Of a stretch of DNA of 64,000 bases, positions 1 through 10,401 are shown piece after piece (position 1 is the stretch's first letter; the number at the start of each line of letters is the position of its first letter). The stretch spans positions 62,001 through 126,000 of the forward strand of contig RECU01000077.1 in assembly GCA_007693855.1 (NCBI GenBank), read 5' to 3'. Both the position numbers and the translations under genes were made by a program. Source of the stretch: Gammaproteobacteria bacterium (GTDB lineage Bacteria; Pseudomonadota; Gammaproteobacteria; Steroidobacterales; PWYM01). The notes beneath the pieces were generated by a model, which was not told the DNA's origin, searched no databases, and saw only the letters and a program-made list of their open reading frames with translations.

Positions 1-812
1 TCCCCGAGGGCGAGCTCTACGCCTGGGACGAGCAGTCGACCTATGTGAAGAACCCGCCCTACTTCGAAGGCATGCAGGCAGAACCCGCCGGGATCGAGGA
101 CATCGTGGACGCCAGGGTGCTGGCAGTGCTGGGCGACTCGGTGACCACCGACCACATCTCCCCGGCGGGCAGCATCGCCAGCGACAGTCCTGCCGCCCAC
201 TATCTCGTAGACCAGGGCGTCGAGCCGAGGGATTTCAACTCCTACGGCTCGCGCCGGGGTAACCACGAGGTCATGATGCGCGGCACGTTCGCGAACATCC
301 GGTTGCGCAATGCGCTGGTCGATCGCGAAGGCGGCTATACACGACACCTGCCCAGCGGTGACGAGCTTGCCATCTATGATGCGGCCATGCGTTACAAGGA
401 CGAGGGTGTGGCGCTGGTGATCCTCGCAGGCAAGGAATATGGCTCGGGCTCCTCGCGCGACTGGGCTGCCAAGGGGACGGTACTGCTGGGCGTCAAGGCG
501 GTGATCGCCGAGAGCTTCGAGCGGATCCATCGCTCGAACCTGATCGGCATGGGCGTGCTGCCACTGCAGTTCAAGGAAGGCGAGAGTGCCGCCTCGCTGG
601 GATTGACCGGGCACGAGCAGATCAGCATCGAGGGCCTGGCGGCCGCGGACACGCGTACCGTCAAGGTCACGGCCACCCCGGCGCAAGGCGAGCCGATCGT
701 CTTCGAGGCCGTGGTACGCATCGACACCCCCAAAGAACGCGAGTACTACGAGAACGGCGGCATCCTGCACTACGTGCTGCGCCAGCTCGCCGCGGTCGAC
801 AAGGCCGCCTGA
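1..812 (+). CDS. acnA: Aconitate hydratase, C-terminal part (5' end outside window)
   Basis: Frame open to window start; [60 protein letters not shown] are aconitase swivel-domain motifs. Confidence 0.96.
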   Translation, partial: PEGELYAWDEQSTYVKNPPYFEGMQAEPAGIEDIVDARVLAVLGDSVTTDHISPAGSIASDSPAAHYLVDQGVEPRDFNSYGSRRGNHEVMMRGTFANIRLRNALVDREGGYTRHLPSGDELAIYDAAMRYKDEGVALVILAGKEYGSGSSRDWAAKGTVLLGVKAVIAESFERIHRSNLIGMGVLPLQFKEGESAASLGLTGHEQISIEGLAAADTRTVKVTATPAQGEPIVFEAVVRIDTPKEREYYENGGILHYVLRQLAAVDKAA

Positions 813-820
813 GCACGCGT

Positions 821-860
821 GCTGTCTGGCGCGCCCGCCCTGTGCGGGGCGCCAGACAGC
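821..860. terminator. Candidate bidirectional terminator between convergent acnA and SGNH hydrolase genes
   Basis: Perfect 12-bp arms GCTGTCTGGCGC / GCGCCAGACAGC just after acnA stop; no strong U-tract. Confidence 0.55.
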
Positions 861-960
861 CCTTCGCGCATCATCGAGGTCAATCCTGCCGAGACCCCTT
901 TGACCCCTTTGGCCTGCGCGCGGCTGCCTCAACCGGCGGCGGTGATCCTGCCAGGCCTGG

Positions 961-1758
961 TCACGGCGCTGCGGGGCTCGCGGTAGTCAAGCCGCTGGCC
1001 ATCAGCTGGTCGGCCAGTAGCGAAGCCCAGCGACGATAGCCTTCGGCGCCTGGATGGTAGCCATCCTCGGCGAGCAGCTCGGGCGATGGCGGAAACCGGA
1101 TCGGCAGATAGTGCACGTCGGGGCCGGCGCCGACGCACCACTCCAGCAGCGCCCGGTCGAGCTGGCGGGCACGCCAGCCGAGCAACCAGCGCAGTGGTCG
1201 CGGCAATGCTGTGAACCAGCCGACCGGCGGCACCGACGCGAAGGCGATATGCGCCGCGCCCTGCTGACGGAGACTGCCGCAGAGCGTGTCCAGCGCGGCC
1301 CGCCAGCTGGCGAGCGAGCTCAGTTTGACCGTGTCATTGACCCCCATCGGCACGAGCGCGAGGGCCGGCGGGGGTCCCGGCGGCGCGGCGGCCAACAGGG
1401 CTGCGGCCCGGGCGACGCGAGCGCCGTTCGCGCCAATCACCTGCCAGTGCACCGCCAGGCCACTGCGCTCGGCAATCGCGGCGGAAAGCCGCGCCGCAAG
1501 CGCCTCTTCGAGCTGGCTCACGCCGACGCCGACGGTCGTCGACTCTCCCACCACCAGCAGGCGGAAGTGTTCCGCTGGCGTCGCCACCGGTGCGCGGGCG
1601 GCAGGCTCGACCTGCCCTTCGCGCGGGCCCGCGGCCTCTGGCAGCCGCGGAGTGCGCCAGGCGGTCCACAACGCCTGCACCAGCACCACCGGCAACAGGG
1701 CGAGCAGCACTGTCCAGAAGGCAAGCGCAGCGAGGGGTCCGGTGGTCGGTGGGGTCAT
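961..1758 (-). CDS. SGNH/GDSL-type hydrolase
   Basis: 265 aa; VVGESTTVGVG block I, GANG, GVNDT and DGYHPGAEGY blocks typical of SGNH hydrolases. Confidence 0.75.
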   Translation of the reverse strand: MTPPTTGPLAALAFWTVLLALLPVVLVQALWTAWRTPRLPEAAGPREGQVEPAARAPVATPAEHFRLLVVGESTTVGVGVSQLEEALAARLSAAIAERSGLAVHWQVIGANGARVARAAALLAAAPPGPPPALALVPMGVNDTVKLSSLASWRAALDTLCGSLRQQGAAHIAFASVPPVGWFTALPRPLRWLLGWRARQLDRALLEWCVGAGPDVHYLPIRFPPSPELLAEDGYHPGAEGYRRWASLLADQLMASGLTTASPAAP

Positions 1759-2564
1759 GTCGGTGCAAACACCCAGCCGGGCACCTCGCGCCAGGCGGCG
1801 TTGAGCTGACGGTCAAGGGCGCGGCAGTCCGGCTCATGCCGGGCGACCCGCGCCCAGAACGCCGCCCCGTGGTGCATATGCTCGAGGTGACAGAGTTCAT
1901 GGAGGACCAGGTAGCGGAGCAGGCGCGCATCGAGGAACAGCATGCAGGCATTCAGGCTGACGGTGCGCCTGCTGGAGCAACTGCCCCAGCGGCTGCGCTG
2001 CAGACGGAACTGCAATCGCGCGGGCGCCAGGCCGGTTTCCCTGCTGATGGGGGCCACCAGCGCCGGACCCACTTCTCGCGCGCGCGCGCACAGCCAGGCC
2101 TGCAGGAGCCCAAGCGGTGCCGTGGCCGAGGCGTCAGCCGGCTGAAGTACGAGCTCATCCCCGCGCTGCTGCCAGCGGCGGCCGCGGCCGGCCCGTGGCG
2201 GGGCAACCCGCAGCTGCAGGGTTTCACCGGTGGCGGCCAACCGGACCGTTTGCGGCAGCTCGGGCGGTGTCGCAGGCGCCATTTCGCTGGCCGTGCGGAT
2301 GATCCAGTCGCGGTGAGCGCCGATGAAGCGCGCGACCACGGCCGGCCCAGCGCGCGGCGGGGTGACCACCACGACACGGCCGCCCGGATGGACGCGGATG
2401 GACAGTCTTCGGGCCCGAGGGTGACGACGAATCTCCATCGGTGGCAGGTCGCTGACGGCCGACGTGGCCGTGGCCGGGGCGCTGCTCGCCAGGGGCAGCA
2501 GGAGCTGGGCCTGGGCAGCCTGGTCGGACGCTGAGGCGTTCGGCGCTGAGGACGGGCGGTTCAT
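1755..2564 (-). CDS. YgjP-like/DUF45 zinc metallopeptidase
   Basis: HELCHLEHMHHGAAFW zinc motif, RWGSCSSRRTVSLN; 4-nt overlap with downstream gene. Confidence 0.85.
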   Translation of the reverse strand: MNRPSSAPNASASDQAAQAQLLLPLASSAPATATSAVSDLPPMEIRRHPRARRLSIRVHPGGRVVVVTPPRAGPAVVARFIGAHRDWIIRTASEMAPATPPELPQTVRLAATGETLQLRVAPPRAGRGRRWQQRGDELVLQPADASATAPLGLLQAWLCARAREVGPALVAPISRETGLAPARLQFRLQRSRWGSCSSRRTVSLNACMLFLDARLLRYLVLHELCHLEHMHHGAAFWARVARHEPDCRALDRQLNAAWREVPGWVFAPT

Positions 2565-2654
2565 GGCTTCGCGATGATACGCGCGAACGCCCTGCTGCGG
2601 GATAGTCCTGCGAGACGGCTTGATCGTTCGGCCCGCGCCACTACACTAGCGCGC

Positions 2655-3479
2655 ATGCCAGAACTCATCGATATCGGCGCCAATCTGACCCACGAGAGCT
2701 TCGCGCCTGATCTCGGCGCGGTGCTCGCACGCGCCAGTGACGCCAGCGTGACCCGCATGATCGTGACCGGGAGCACGCTGGCGCATTCAAGCGCGGCCGC
2801 GCGCCTGGCCGCCGGGCATGCTGGCGTGCTGTACGCCACCGCCGGCATCCACCCGCATCATGCGCGCGAGTTTACGCCGGCGGACCTGCCCGGGTTGCGC
2901 GCGTTGGCCGCGGCGCCTGGCGTGGTTGCGATCGGCGAATGCGGACTGGATTACTTTCGCAATTACTCCTCGCCGGCTGAACAGGAACGCGCGTTCACCG
3001 CGCAGCTCGAACTCGCGGTCGAATTGCAGTTGCCGGTGTTCCTGCACCAGCGTGATGCCCACGACCGCTTCATGGGGATTCTCAGGGACTGTCGCGACCA
3101 GCTGGGCCACGCGGTCGCGCATTGTTTTACCGCCGGCCAGCGCGAGCTCTGGGCCTACCTCGATCTGGACCTGCACATCGGCATCACCGGCTGGATCTGC
3201 GACGAGCGCCGTGGCAGCCATCTCGAGCCCTTGGTGCGGGATATTCCGGAAGACCGGCTGATGCTCGAGACCGATGCCCCTTACCTGCTGCCGCGTGACC
3301 TGCGACCGCGGCCGAAGTCCCGGCGCAACGAGCCTGCGTATCTTCCGCATATCCTCGCCAAGGTTGCCGCCTGTCGCGACACGACCGCGGCGGCACTGGC
3401 GGCGAGTACCACAGCGACTGCCGAGCGTTTTTTCGCGCTCGACGCGGTGGCGGTGCGGCGCGAGTCTGCGGCCGGCTGA
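2655..3479 (+). CDS. tatD: TatD family deoxyribonuclease
   Basis: MPELIDIGANLTHESF..., GECGLDYFRNYSS, LMLETDAPYLLPRDLRPRP; start chosen at internal ATG. Confidence 0.9.
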   Translation: MPELIDIGANLTHESFAPDLGAVLARASDASVTRMIVTGSTLAHSSAAARLAAGHAGVLYATAGIHPHHAREFTPADLPGLRALAAAPGVVAIGECGLDYFRNYSSPAEQERAFTAQLELAVELQLPVFLHQRDAHDRFMGILRDCRDQLGHAVAHCFTAGQRELWAYLDLDLHIGITGWICDERRGSHLEPLVRDIPEDRLMLETDAPYLLPRDLRPRPKSRRNEPAYLPHILAKVAACRDTTAAALAASTTATAERFFALDAVAVRRESAAG

Positions 3480-3485
3480 CCCCGC

Positions 3486-4148
3486 TCAGGGTTTCGGGCT
3501 GCGTTCGACCTGCGGCGTGTAGGCGTCGCGCTCGGCGCCGGGGGGCGCCACCTCGGCCTCGTGGTAGCCGGTAATCATGGATTTGAGATAGGCATACCAG
3601 GGGCGGCCGGTGGTTGCCGCCATGTAGACATGGCCGATCAGGAAGACCACCAGGCCGAACGCCGCGGCGACGTGCACGTACGCCACCCAGGCCAGTGGCA
3701 GTGCCGCCCCCAGCGCCGTGGGGCGCCAGGCCGCATAGAACAGCAGCAGCAACCCGGAGATCCAGAGCGCCGGTGCGAGGAGCACCTTGAAGCCGAAGTA
3801 AGCGAGCCGCTGCAGCGGATTGTGCTTGGCTGCCGGAGTGCTGACGAAAGGCTTCGTCTCGCCCGAGAAGATGCCATAGGCGTAGTACATGGCGACGACC
3901 GGCAGGCCACGACTGGTGGGCACGTACTGACGCCATTCGCCGGTCGTGACATGCCAGAAAATCGCCAACACCCAAAGCCCGATCACGTTCCAGGCGAGCA
4001 CGATATGGGCGCGCAGCGCCAGGTCGTAGCCGATCCACTGGTGGGTGCCATGTAGCGCGAAGCCGGTAAACAGCAGGCCGAACACCAGCACGGCCTGCGT
4101 CCAGTGCCAGAAGCGCTCGAAGCGGGTGAAAATGAGTACGCGGCTCAT
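3486..4148 (-). CDS. Cytochrome b/b6-type membrane subunit (thiosulfate reductase/Ni-Fe hydrogenase cytochrome b-like)
   Basis: RFERFWHWTQAVLVFGLLFTGF..., multiple TM segments with spaced His; 4-nt overlap with octaheme cytochrome gene. Confidence 0.8.
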   Translation of the reverse strand: MSRVLIFTRFERFWHWTQAVLVFGLLFTGFALHGTHQWIGYDLALRAHIVLAWNVIGLWVLAIFWHVTTGEWRQYVPTSRGLPVVAMYYAYGIFSGETKPFVSTPAAKHNPLQRLAYFGFKVLLAPALWISGLLLLFYAAWRPTALGAALPLAWVAYVHVAAAFGLVVFLIGHVYMAATTGRPWYAYLKSMITGYHEAEVAPPGAERDAYTPQVERSPKP

Positions 4149-5881
4149 ACCCCGTCTCCTGTATGGGCTGCAGGCTGCGGCCGGCGACGACGGATCACCA
4201 TCACGGCGCGCATCAGCCCGTGTCCGAGGACGCCCAGCAGCGTGAGCAGTACCGCCGCCCAGCCCAAGGTCTCGATCAGCGGATGGCGATCCTGTCCTGG
4301 GATATACAGCCCTGCCAGGCCCGCGAGCCGACCACCAACGCTGTGGCAGGACTCGCAGGACAGGGCCATGTCTGCCGGGGCGACCATGTGTGTCACGGGC
4401 CAGTACATGCGGGTCTCGACAAACCCATGGCTGCCACTGAACCCGGCGTCGGTCTGCCCGGTCCGCAGGGCCTCGGCCATGCCGGCTTCGATCGCCCGGG
4501 TCCAGTCGTAGCCGCGCCAGTAGGCCGTCTCATCCCGGCCGAACAGTCTCGGCACGACGATGTGCTGATGGACATCATCATAGGGCTGGTGCCCCTCCAA
4601 CACCTTGAACGGCCAGATTCGGGCGCCGTTGCCCCGGGCGCCGTTGCGCGGCGGTTCACCCTCGGGCCGGTTGATGTCTACCGGTCGGGACGGATCGATG
4701 CGCTCGCCGGCTTCCGTATATCGCATCGTGCCGTCGAACCAGCGATACACCGGGGGATAGTTTTCGCGCCACTCGAAGTTGCCCTTCATGCCGTCGTAGA
4801 CGATATGGCCGTCCTCGTCACGCTCGACCACGGGGACCCCCGCCTCACTGCGCCGTCCAGCGCTCGACCAGTCCCAGAGGGTCTTGGTGGCCAGCCCCCC
4901 GCGGGCAATCTCGGGCACGTGGCAGGTCTGGCAGGCGATGAACCCCGCATGCTGGTTCAGCTTGTCGTGGATCCCGCGCGCGTGTGGCGTGTCGCCGTGG
5001 CAGGACTGGCAGGCGGGCCGATCGCTCTCGCGCCCGGGGATGGCGATGCCGTGCTGCGGCGCGGCCGTCACCAGATAACGGCTGCCCGCCTGGTCGTGGC
5101 CGGAGAATTCATGACAGGTCGAGCAGTTGAAATCCAGACCTTCGGGCGACATGTGCACATCGACCACCCGCGAGGGCGCGAGCAGGCTGCTGTCGAGATC
5201 GCCGTGTTTCACCGCATCCCCGCCCCCACTGTGAAAGTGACAGCCGCCGCAGGTCTCGCGACTGGTCTGGCCGACGTTCTGGGCTACATGGGCCAGGTTC
5301 ACCGCCTCAAACAGGCGGCCGCGGAACATCGTGTCTTCATAGGCGGGGTGACCTGCGCCGGTGGGGAATTTCTCGTAGGTGCCGGTGCGGTCGTGGCACA
5401 CCAGGCAGTCGACCTTGTTCTGGGCGGTGAAATCGAAATGCTCGTCACGCCAGCCGTAGCCGACGTGACAGCTGGCACAACGCTCGTAGCTGCCGACGAT
5501 GCCGAGGCAGAGGTTGTTCAGGGCGTGGCGCTTGCCCAGCGTCTGGCCGGTGGTCGGATGCTCGTAGCGCCAGTTCCAGTGGACGCTGCCGTGCACCTGG
5601 CTGGCCGCCTCGGTATGGCAGCCCAGGCAGGCTGCCGTCACCTCGGGGCCTGAGCTGAACGGGCCCTGTAACTGTTCGAACTTGCTGTGATCGGCGGTGG
5701 TGGTGCGCCCGGTCGGTGGCCGTATCGGCACGAGCTCCGGGTCGGCTGCATTGGCGCCCGCAGAGTCATTTGCCGACACGAATCCCGCAGAAAACAGCAG
5801 CCCCGTGCCCAGGACCAGCAAGGCCATCCAGGGTTTGGCAGTCACGAGTCTCCTCCCGAAGTCGCCATCCACCGCGGTCAT
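4145..5881 (-). CDS. Octaheme c-type cytochrome, tetrathionate reductase (OTR) family
   Basis: Eight CxxCH motifs read directly (CLGCH, CASCH, CLVCH, CGGCH, CSTCH, CQSCH, CQTCH, CESCH); N-terminal signal and C-terminal TM anchor. Confidence 0.88.
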   Translation of the reverse strand: MTAVDGDFGRRLVTAKPWMALLVLGTGLLFSAGFVSANDSAGANAADPELVPIRPPTGRTTTADHSKFEQLQGPFSSGPEVTAACLGCHTEAASQVHGSVHWNWRYEHPTTGQTLGKRHALNNLCLGIVGSYERCASCHVGYGWRDEHFDFTAQNKVDCLVCHDRTGTYEKFPTGAGHPAYEDTMFRGRLFEAVNLAHVAQNVGQTSRETCGGCHFHSGGGDAVKHGDLDSSLLAPSRVVDVHMSPEGLDFNCSTCHEFSGHDQAGSRYLVTAAPQHGIAIPGRESDRPACQSCHGDTPHARGIHDKLNQHAGFIACQTCHVPEIARGGLATKTLWDWSSAGRRSEAGVPVVERDEDGHIVYDGMKGNFEWRENYPPVYRWFDGTMRYTEAGERIDPSRPVDINRPEGEPPRNGARGNGARIWPFKVLEGHQPYDDVHQHIVVPRLFGRDETAYWRGYDWTRAIEAGMAEALRTGQTDAGFSGSHGFVETRMYWPVTHMVAPADMALSCESCHSVGGRLAGLAGLYIPGQDRHPLIETLGWAAVLLTLLGVLGHGLMRAVMVIRRRRPQPAAHTGDGV

Positions 5882-5951
5882 CCGGGAGTGTCCACACCTG
5901 CGCTGCAGCGCACAATCCGGAGAAATACGGAGGTGGCGCGCGGGCGGCGCG

Positions 5952-6545
5952 TCAGAGGCGCTTGAGTCGGTCCAGATTGGCGTCGATCACCGCATCGCAG
6001 AGCCGTTGCCAGCAGGTCTGAAACGCCTCGATCCGCTTGGCCCCGGCAGCGGTGGCGGTGGCGCCATAGCGCTGGCGGAACTCGGCGGCGGTGGCCACAT
6101 GGCGCGGCGCGCCGCCCTGGAAGTTCGCCCCCTCGGGGAACAGCACCGCACCCTCGACCGGGACCTCGCGCACGATGCGCTTGACCGCCGCCACCCGGTC
6201 GTAGAGGGGTCCCTGGGGATTGGCGAACGTCCGTCGCCGCTCGCCGTCGATCACCGTCCAGTCATCCATGCGATCGCTGCCGAAGACCGTGCCGGCGACC
6301 TGTTTGACATGCACCACGACGACTCCGCGATCGGTGAGCAGGACGTGATCCAGATGGATCTCGCCGCCCTCCCCGTCCGGCACGAGTACGTTGTCCAGTT
6401 GGGCGCTTGCGATCTCCCCGAACAGGCGCGCAAAGCCCCGGTTTCGCCGCGCCCGCGCCCGCAGCCCCCAGAACAACAGCCCGGCCGCCACGGCGCCGAG
6501 GAGCAGAGCGAAAGCGTAGAGCTGGGGGGGCGATGGGAACGACAT
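5952..6545 (-). CDS. NERD domain-containing membrane-anchored protein
   Basis: N-terminal TM then GEIASAQLDNVLVPDGEGGEIHLDHVLLTDRGVVVVHVKQVAGTVFGS. Confidence 0.75.
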   Translation of the reverse strand: MSFPSPPQLYAFALLLGAVAAGLLFWGLRARARRNRGFARLFGEIASAQLDNVLVPDGEGGEIHLDHVLLTDRGVVVVHVKQVAGTVFGSDRMDDWTVIDGERRRTFANPQGPLYDRVAAVKRIVREVPVEGAVLFPEGANFQGGAPRHVATAAEFRQRYGATATAAGAKRIEAFQTCWQRLCDAVIDANLDRLKRL

Positions 6546-6567
6546 GAGCTGTGCGGCGCGGGTCAGC

Positions 6568-7872
6568 TCAGCCGGTTGCGAGCTGGCGCGCCAGCGCGTC
6601 GAGATCCGCGGCCATGCGATGCTCATGCGTCGGGCGACCGAGAAGCTCGGCCAGCGCGGGCGGCACAGGCACCGGTTGACCCACCAGCGGTTCGACGATC
6701 TCGTGGAACTTCGCCGGGTGGGCAGTGGCCACCAGCGTCCACGGGCCTTCGCCCAGCCTGGCACCGAGCTGGTCGTGAACGCGTGCGGCGGTGGCCGTAT
6801 GCGGGCACCACAGTTCGCCGCGCCGGGTGGCGTCAAGCCGGATCTGCTCGCGGATCTCCTCATCACTGACGCTGACCGCGGTGACCTTGCCGCGCAGGCG
6901 CTCGAATACCGGAAACAGGTGACGCAGCCGTTCCATGTTCGAGGGATCGCCGACGTCCATGGCCGAGGCCAGCGTCTGGACGCTGGGTCGGGCCGCGTAG
7001 TCGCCGGAGGCCAGGTAGTCGACGATGGTGCGATTGGCGTTGGTCGCCAGCACCACATGCTCGATCGGCAGGCCGCATTCCCGCGCCATGACGCAGGCCT
7101 GGGCATTGCCGAGGTTGCCCGTCGGGATGATGAACGAGGCGGTCGTGCCATGCTGGCGCTGGTGCCACAGGCTCGCGGCCGCGTAGTACACCGCCTGGGG
7201 CAGCAGCCTGCCGATATTGATGCTGTTGGCCGAGCACAGACGATGGTCCCGCGCGATCTCGGCATGCGAGAACGCCTGCTTGACCAGGCGCTGACAGGCG
7301 TCGAAGGGACCGTCGACCGCCAGCGTGAGCACATTGCCCCCCCAGCAGGCGAGCTGGTGCGCCTGGCGTGGCGACACCTGGCCCTCCGGATACAGCACCA
7401 CCACACGAAATCCCGCTCGACCGTGAAAGGCCGCAGCCACCGCGCCCCCGGTATCGCCCGAGGTCGCGACCAGGATGGTCAACGGCCGTGTGTCCGTCTG
7501 GCCCGCGTCCAGCCTCGCCATGCAGGCGGCCAGAAAGCGGGCGCCGACGTCCTTGAACGCGGCGGTGGGACCATGGAACAGTTCCAGCACACTCAACCGC
7601 GCCTCGGCCGGTGGCAGGGCGCGCAGCGGGATCGGAAAGGAGAACGCATCACTGCAGATCTCGTCGAGCGCCGCTTCGAGACGCGTGCCGGCGACGAACG
7701 GCGAGAGAAAGGTCACGGCGATGTCGACAATGTTTTCGCGCCCGGCGAACGCCTCGGCGGAGAAGTGTGGCAGCGTCGCCGGCACGAACAGTCCGCCGTC
7801 CGGGGCCAGGCCACGCAGCAGGGCTTCCTCCAGGTCGACCGGTCCGGCGCCGCGGGTGCTGAGATACTCCAT
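6568..7872 (-). CDS. thrC: Threonine synthase
   Basis: MEYLSTRG..., FHGPTAAFKDVGARFLA, ATSGDTGGAVAAAF, NSINIGRLLPQ. Confidence 0.95.
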   Translation of the reverse strand: MEYLSTRGAGPVDLEEALLRGLAPDGGLFVPATLPHFSAEAFAGRENIVDIAVTFLSPFVAGTRLEAALDEICSDAFSFPIPLRALPPAEARLSVLELFHGPTAAFKDVGARFLAACMARLDAGQTDTRPLTILVATSGDTGGAVAAAFHGRAGFRVVVLYPEGQVSPRQAHQLACWGGNVLTLAVDGPFDACQRLVKQAFSHAEIARDHRLCSANSINIGRLLPQAVYYAAASLWHQRQHGTTASFIIPTGNLGNAQACVMARECGLPIEHVVLATNANRTIVDYLASGDYAARPSVQTLASAMDVGDPSNMERLRHLFPVFERLRGKVTAVSVSDEEIREQIRLDATRRGELWCPHTATAARVHDQLGARLGEGPWTLVATAHPAKFHEIVEPLVGQPVPVPPALAELLGRPTHEHRMAADLDALARQLATG

Positions 7873-7883
7873 CGGCCCTACCC

Positions 7884-10367
7884 CTACAACGGCCCGGCCA
7901 GCACGCTGGTCAGGCGCAGAAGATCGGCGAACACGCCCCCGGCAGTGACCTCCGGGCCGGCCCCCGGGCCCTGGATGATCAGCGGGTTCTGACTGTAGCG
8001 ACGCGTCTGGAACTGCACGATGTTGTCGGTCAGGTTGATCCGGGCGAAGGGGTGGTCGCGGTTGAAGCGGGCAAGTTCGACGGAGGCCCTGCCATGGGTG
8101 ATGTCCAGGGTGCCCACATACCGCAGCACCTGGCCCGCCGCATCGGCCTCGCGCACCAGCGCACTCATCTCCTCGTCGTGCGCCTCGAGGCGATCGAGGA
8201 AACTCTCCACCGAACCCGTGTCGAGGCCTTCCGGGACGAGACTGCGCACCGCCAGCTCGGAGAGCTCCAGGCTGAGCCCCGCCTCACGGGCCAGGATGAT
8301 GGTTTTCCGCGCCACGTCCATGCCCGAGAGATCCTCGCGCGGATCAGGTTCGGTAAAGCCGCGGGCGCGGGCATCACGCACGATTTCGGAGAACCGCTGG
8401 CGCCCGTCATACTGGTTGAACAGGTAGGCCAGCGTGCCCGAGAAGATACCCTGGATGCTGTGGATCTCATCGCCGGTATCGCGCAGGTCCCGCAGTGTCT
8501 GGATGACGGGCAGCCCGGCGCCGACCGTGGTCTCGTAGAGATAATGACTGCCATGCTCGCGACACTGGCGGCGCAGTTCACCGTAGTCGCTCCAGGGGCC
8601 GCTGTTGGCCCGCTTGTTCGGGGTGATGACATGGATGCCGCGTCCCAGCCAGCCGGCATAGCGGGCGGCCACCGCGGCGCTGGCGGTGCAGTCGATGATC
8701 ACCGCGTGTGGCAGATGGTCGGCCTGGACGTGATCGACGAAGCGTTCCAGATCGGTGGTCTCGCCGTCGGTGTCGAGCAGCTCGCGCCAGCGCTCCAGCT
8801 CGGCATCCCTGGACGCCAGCAGCATCTGTCTTGAAGTGGCGATGCCGCGAACCCGCAGGTCGAGATTGAAATCCCGCCGCAGCCGCGGGCGTTCTGCCGC
8901 CAGCTGCTCGAGAAATGCCGCGCCGACCGTGCCGGGGCCGATCAGTCCGATCGACAGGGTCTTGGCCGAGAGATAGAAACTGGAGTGGACGGCACGCACC
9001 GCGCGTGCCGCATCCGCCCGGTCGACCACGGCCGAGATGTTGCGCTCGGAGGCCCCCTGCGCGATCGCGCGCACGTTGATGCCGGCACGGCCCAGGGTGC
9101 CGAAGAAGCGCCCGGCGACGCCGGGCAGCCCGGCCATGCCGTCTCCGACCACGGCGAGGATGCTGCAGTCGCGGCTCACGCCCACGCGATTCACGAGGCC
9201 CTGCTCGAGCTCGCTCCTGAACGCCTTCTCCACCACCTTGCGAACCTGGTCGGCGGCAGCTTCGGGCACCGCGAAACAGATCGAATGCTCCGAACTGCCC
9301 TGTGAAATCAGGATCACGGACACGCCGGCCGTGCGCAGCGCGCTGAACAGCCGGTCCGCCGTCCCCGGCACGCCGATCATGCCCGAGCCTTCGAGGTTGA
9401 TCAGGGCGACGCCGTCGATCGCGCTGACCCCCTTGACCTGCGCGCCGGGCGGTGGATCTGCAGCCACCCGGGTCCCGGGACCCTCCGGGTCGAAGGTGCT
9501 GCGGATCCGGATGGGAATGCCGTCGCGTACCGCCGGGGCCATGGTCTGGGGATGCAGCACCCGCGCACCGAAATAGGCGAGTTCCATGGCCTCGCTGTAG
9601 GAGAGGTCGTTGATGACGGCCGCCTCGGGCACCCGGCGTGGATCGCCGCTCATGACGCCGTTGACGTCGGTCCAGATATTGATTTCCTCGGCGCCCAGCA
9701 GCGCGCCGAAGATCGAGGCGGAGTAATCGCTGCCGTCCCGGCCGAGCGTGGTCTGCAGGCCATCGACGTCGCTGGCGATAAAGCCGGTGATCACCGCCAC
9801 GCCTTCGAAGCGGCGAAGGCCTCGGGCCTCGAGGCGCTGCGTGGTCTCTTCCCAGCACACGGCGGGTCCCATTTCGCCGGGTTCCACCACCAGGACCTGT
9901 CGGGCGTCCAGCCACTCGACGGGGTGGGGTTGATCACTGCGTTCGGCCAGGTATGCCGCCATCAAGCGCGCCGACCACAGCTCGCCATAGCCCGAGACCA
10001 GATCACGGCTGCGTGGGGAGGCGGCACGCACCAGCACCAGTGCCTGCAGCACGTGGCGAATGTCCTCGCAATCACGCTCGAAGGCCGCGAGCAGTGGCGC
10101 CCGTGCCGTGTCAGGCAGCAGCGCCTCGGCCACTTCCCGATAGCGTCCGGCCAGCGGGCCCAGCCCTTCGTCCGGATGCTCGCTGCCTCGCGAGGCCGCC
10201 GCCACCAGCGACAGCAGCGCATCGGTAAAGCCACCGAGCGCGGAAACCACGACGGCCAACCGCGGCCGCCCCTGCGCGACCACGATATCGCCGACGCGGC
10301 GGAAACGCTCGGCGGTGGCCAGGCTGCTGCCGCCAAACTTGTGAACAATCCAGGGGTGTGCGCTCAT
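7884..10367 (-). CDS. thrA: Bifunctional aspartate kinase/homoserine dehydrogenase
   Basis: VHKFGGSSLATAERF kinase N-terminus; ACT region; GPGTVGAAFLEQL, TPNKRANSGPW, GTLAYLFNQYD in the HSD half. Confidence 0.96.
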   Translation of the reverse strand: MSAHPWIVHKFGGSSLATAERFRRVGDIVVAQGRPRLAVVVSALGGFTDALLSLVAAASRGSEHPDEGLGPLAGRYREVAEALLPDTARAPLLAAFERDCEDIRHVLQALVLVRAASPRSRDLVSGYGELWSARLMAAYLAERSDQPHPVEWLDARQVLVVEPGEMGPAVCWEETTQRLEARGLRRFEGVAVITGFIASDVDGLQTTLGRDGSDYSASIFGALLGAEEINIWTDVNGVMSGDPRRVPEAAVINDLSYSEAMELAYFGARVLHPQTMAPAVRDGIPIRIRSTFDPEGPGTRVAADPPPGAQVKGVSAIDGVALINLEGSGMIGVPGTADRLFSALRTAGVSVILISQGSSEHSICFAVPEAAADQVRKVVEKAFRSELEQGLVNRVGVSRDCSILAVVGDGMAGLPGVAGRFFGTLGRAGINVRAIAQGASERNISAVVDRADAARAVRAVHSSFYLSAKTLSIGLIGPGTVGAAFLEQLAAERPRLRRDFNLDLRVRGIATSRQMLLASRDAELERWRELLDTDGETTDLERFVDHVQADHLPHAVIIDCTASAAVAARYAGWLGRGIHVITPNKRANSGPWSDYGELRRQCREHGSHYLYETTVGAGLPVIQTLRDLRDTGDEIHSIQGIFSGTLAYLFNQYDGRQRFSEIVRDARARGFTEPDPREDLSGMDVARKTIILAREAGLSLELSELAVRSLVPEGLDTGSVESFLDRLEAHDEEMSALVREADAAGQVLRYVGTLDITHGRASVELARFNRDHPFARINLTDNIVQFQTRRYSQNPLIIQGPGAGPEVTAGGVFADLLRLTSVLAGPL

Positions 10368-10401
10368 GCCAGGGTCCGTCGCGGGTCAAAACTTCGAAAG
10401 C

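Noticed and set aside
4163-5653. 496-aa + strand ORF
   Set aside because: Antisense to the octaheme cytochrome with its eight CxxCH motifs.
10368-10401. Threonine-operon leader/attenuator upstream of thrA
   Set aside because: Only 34 nt separate thrA from the gph stop; no leader peptide or attenuator hairpins possible there.
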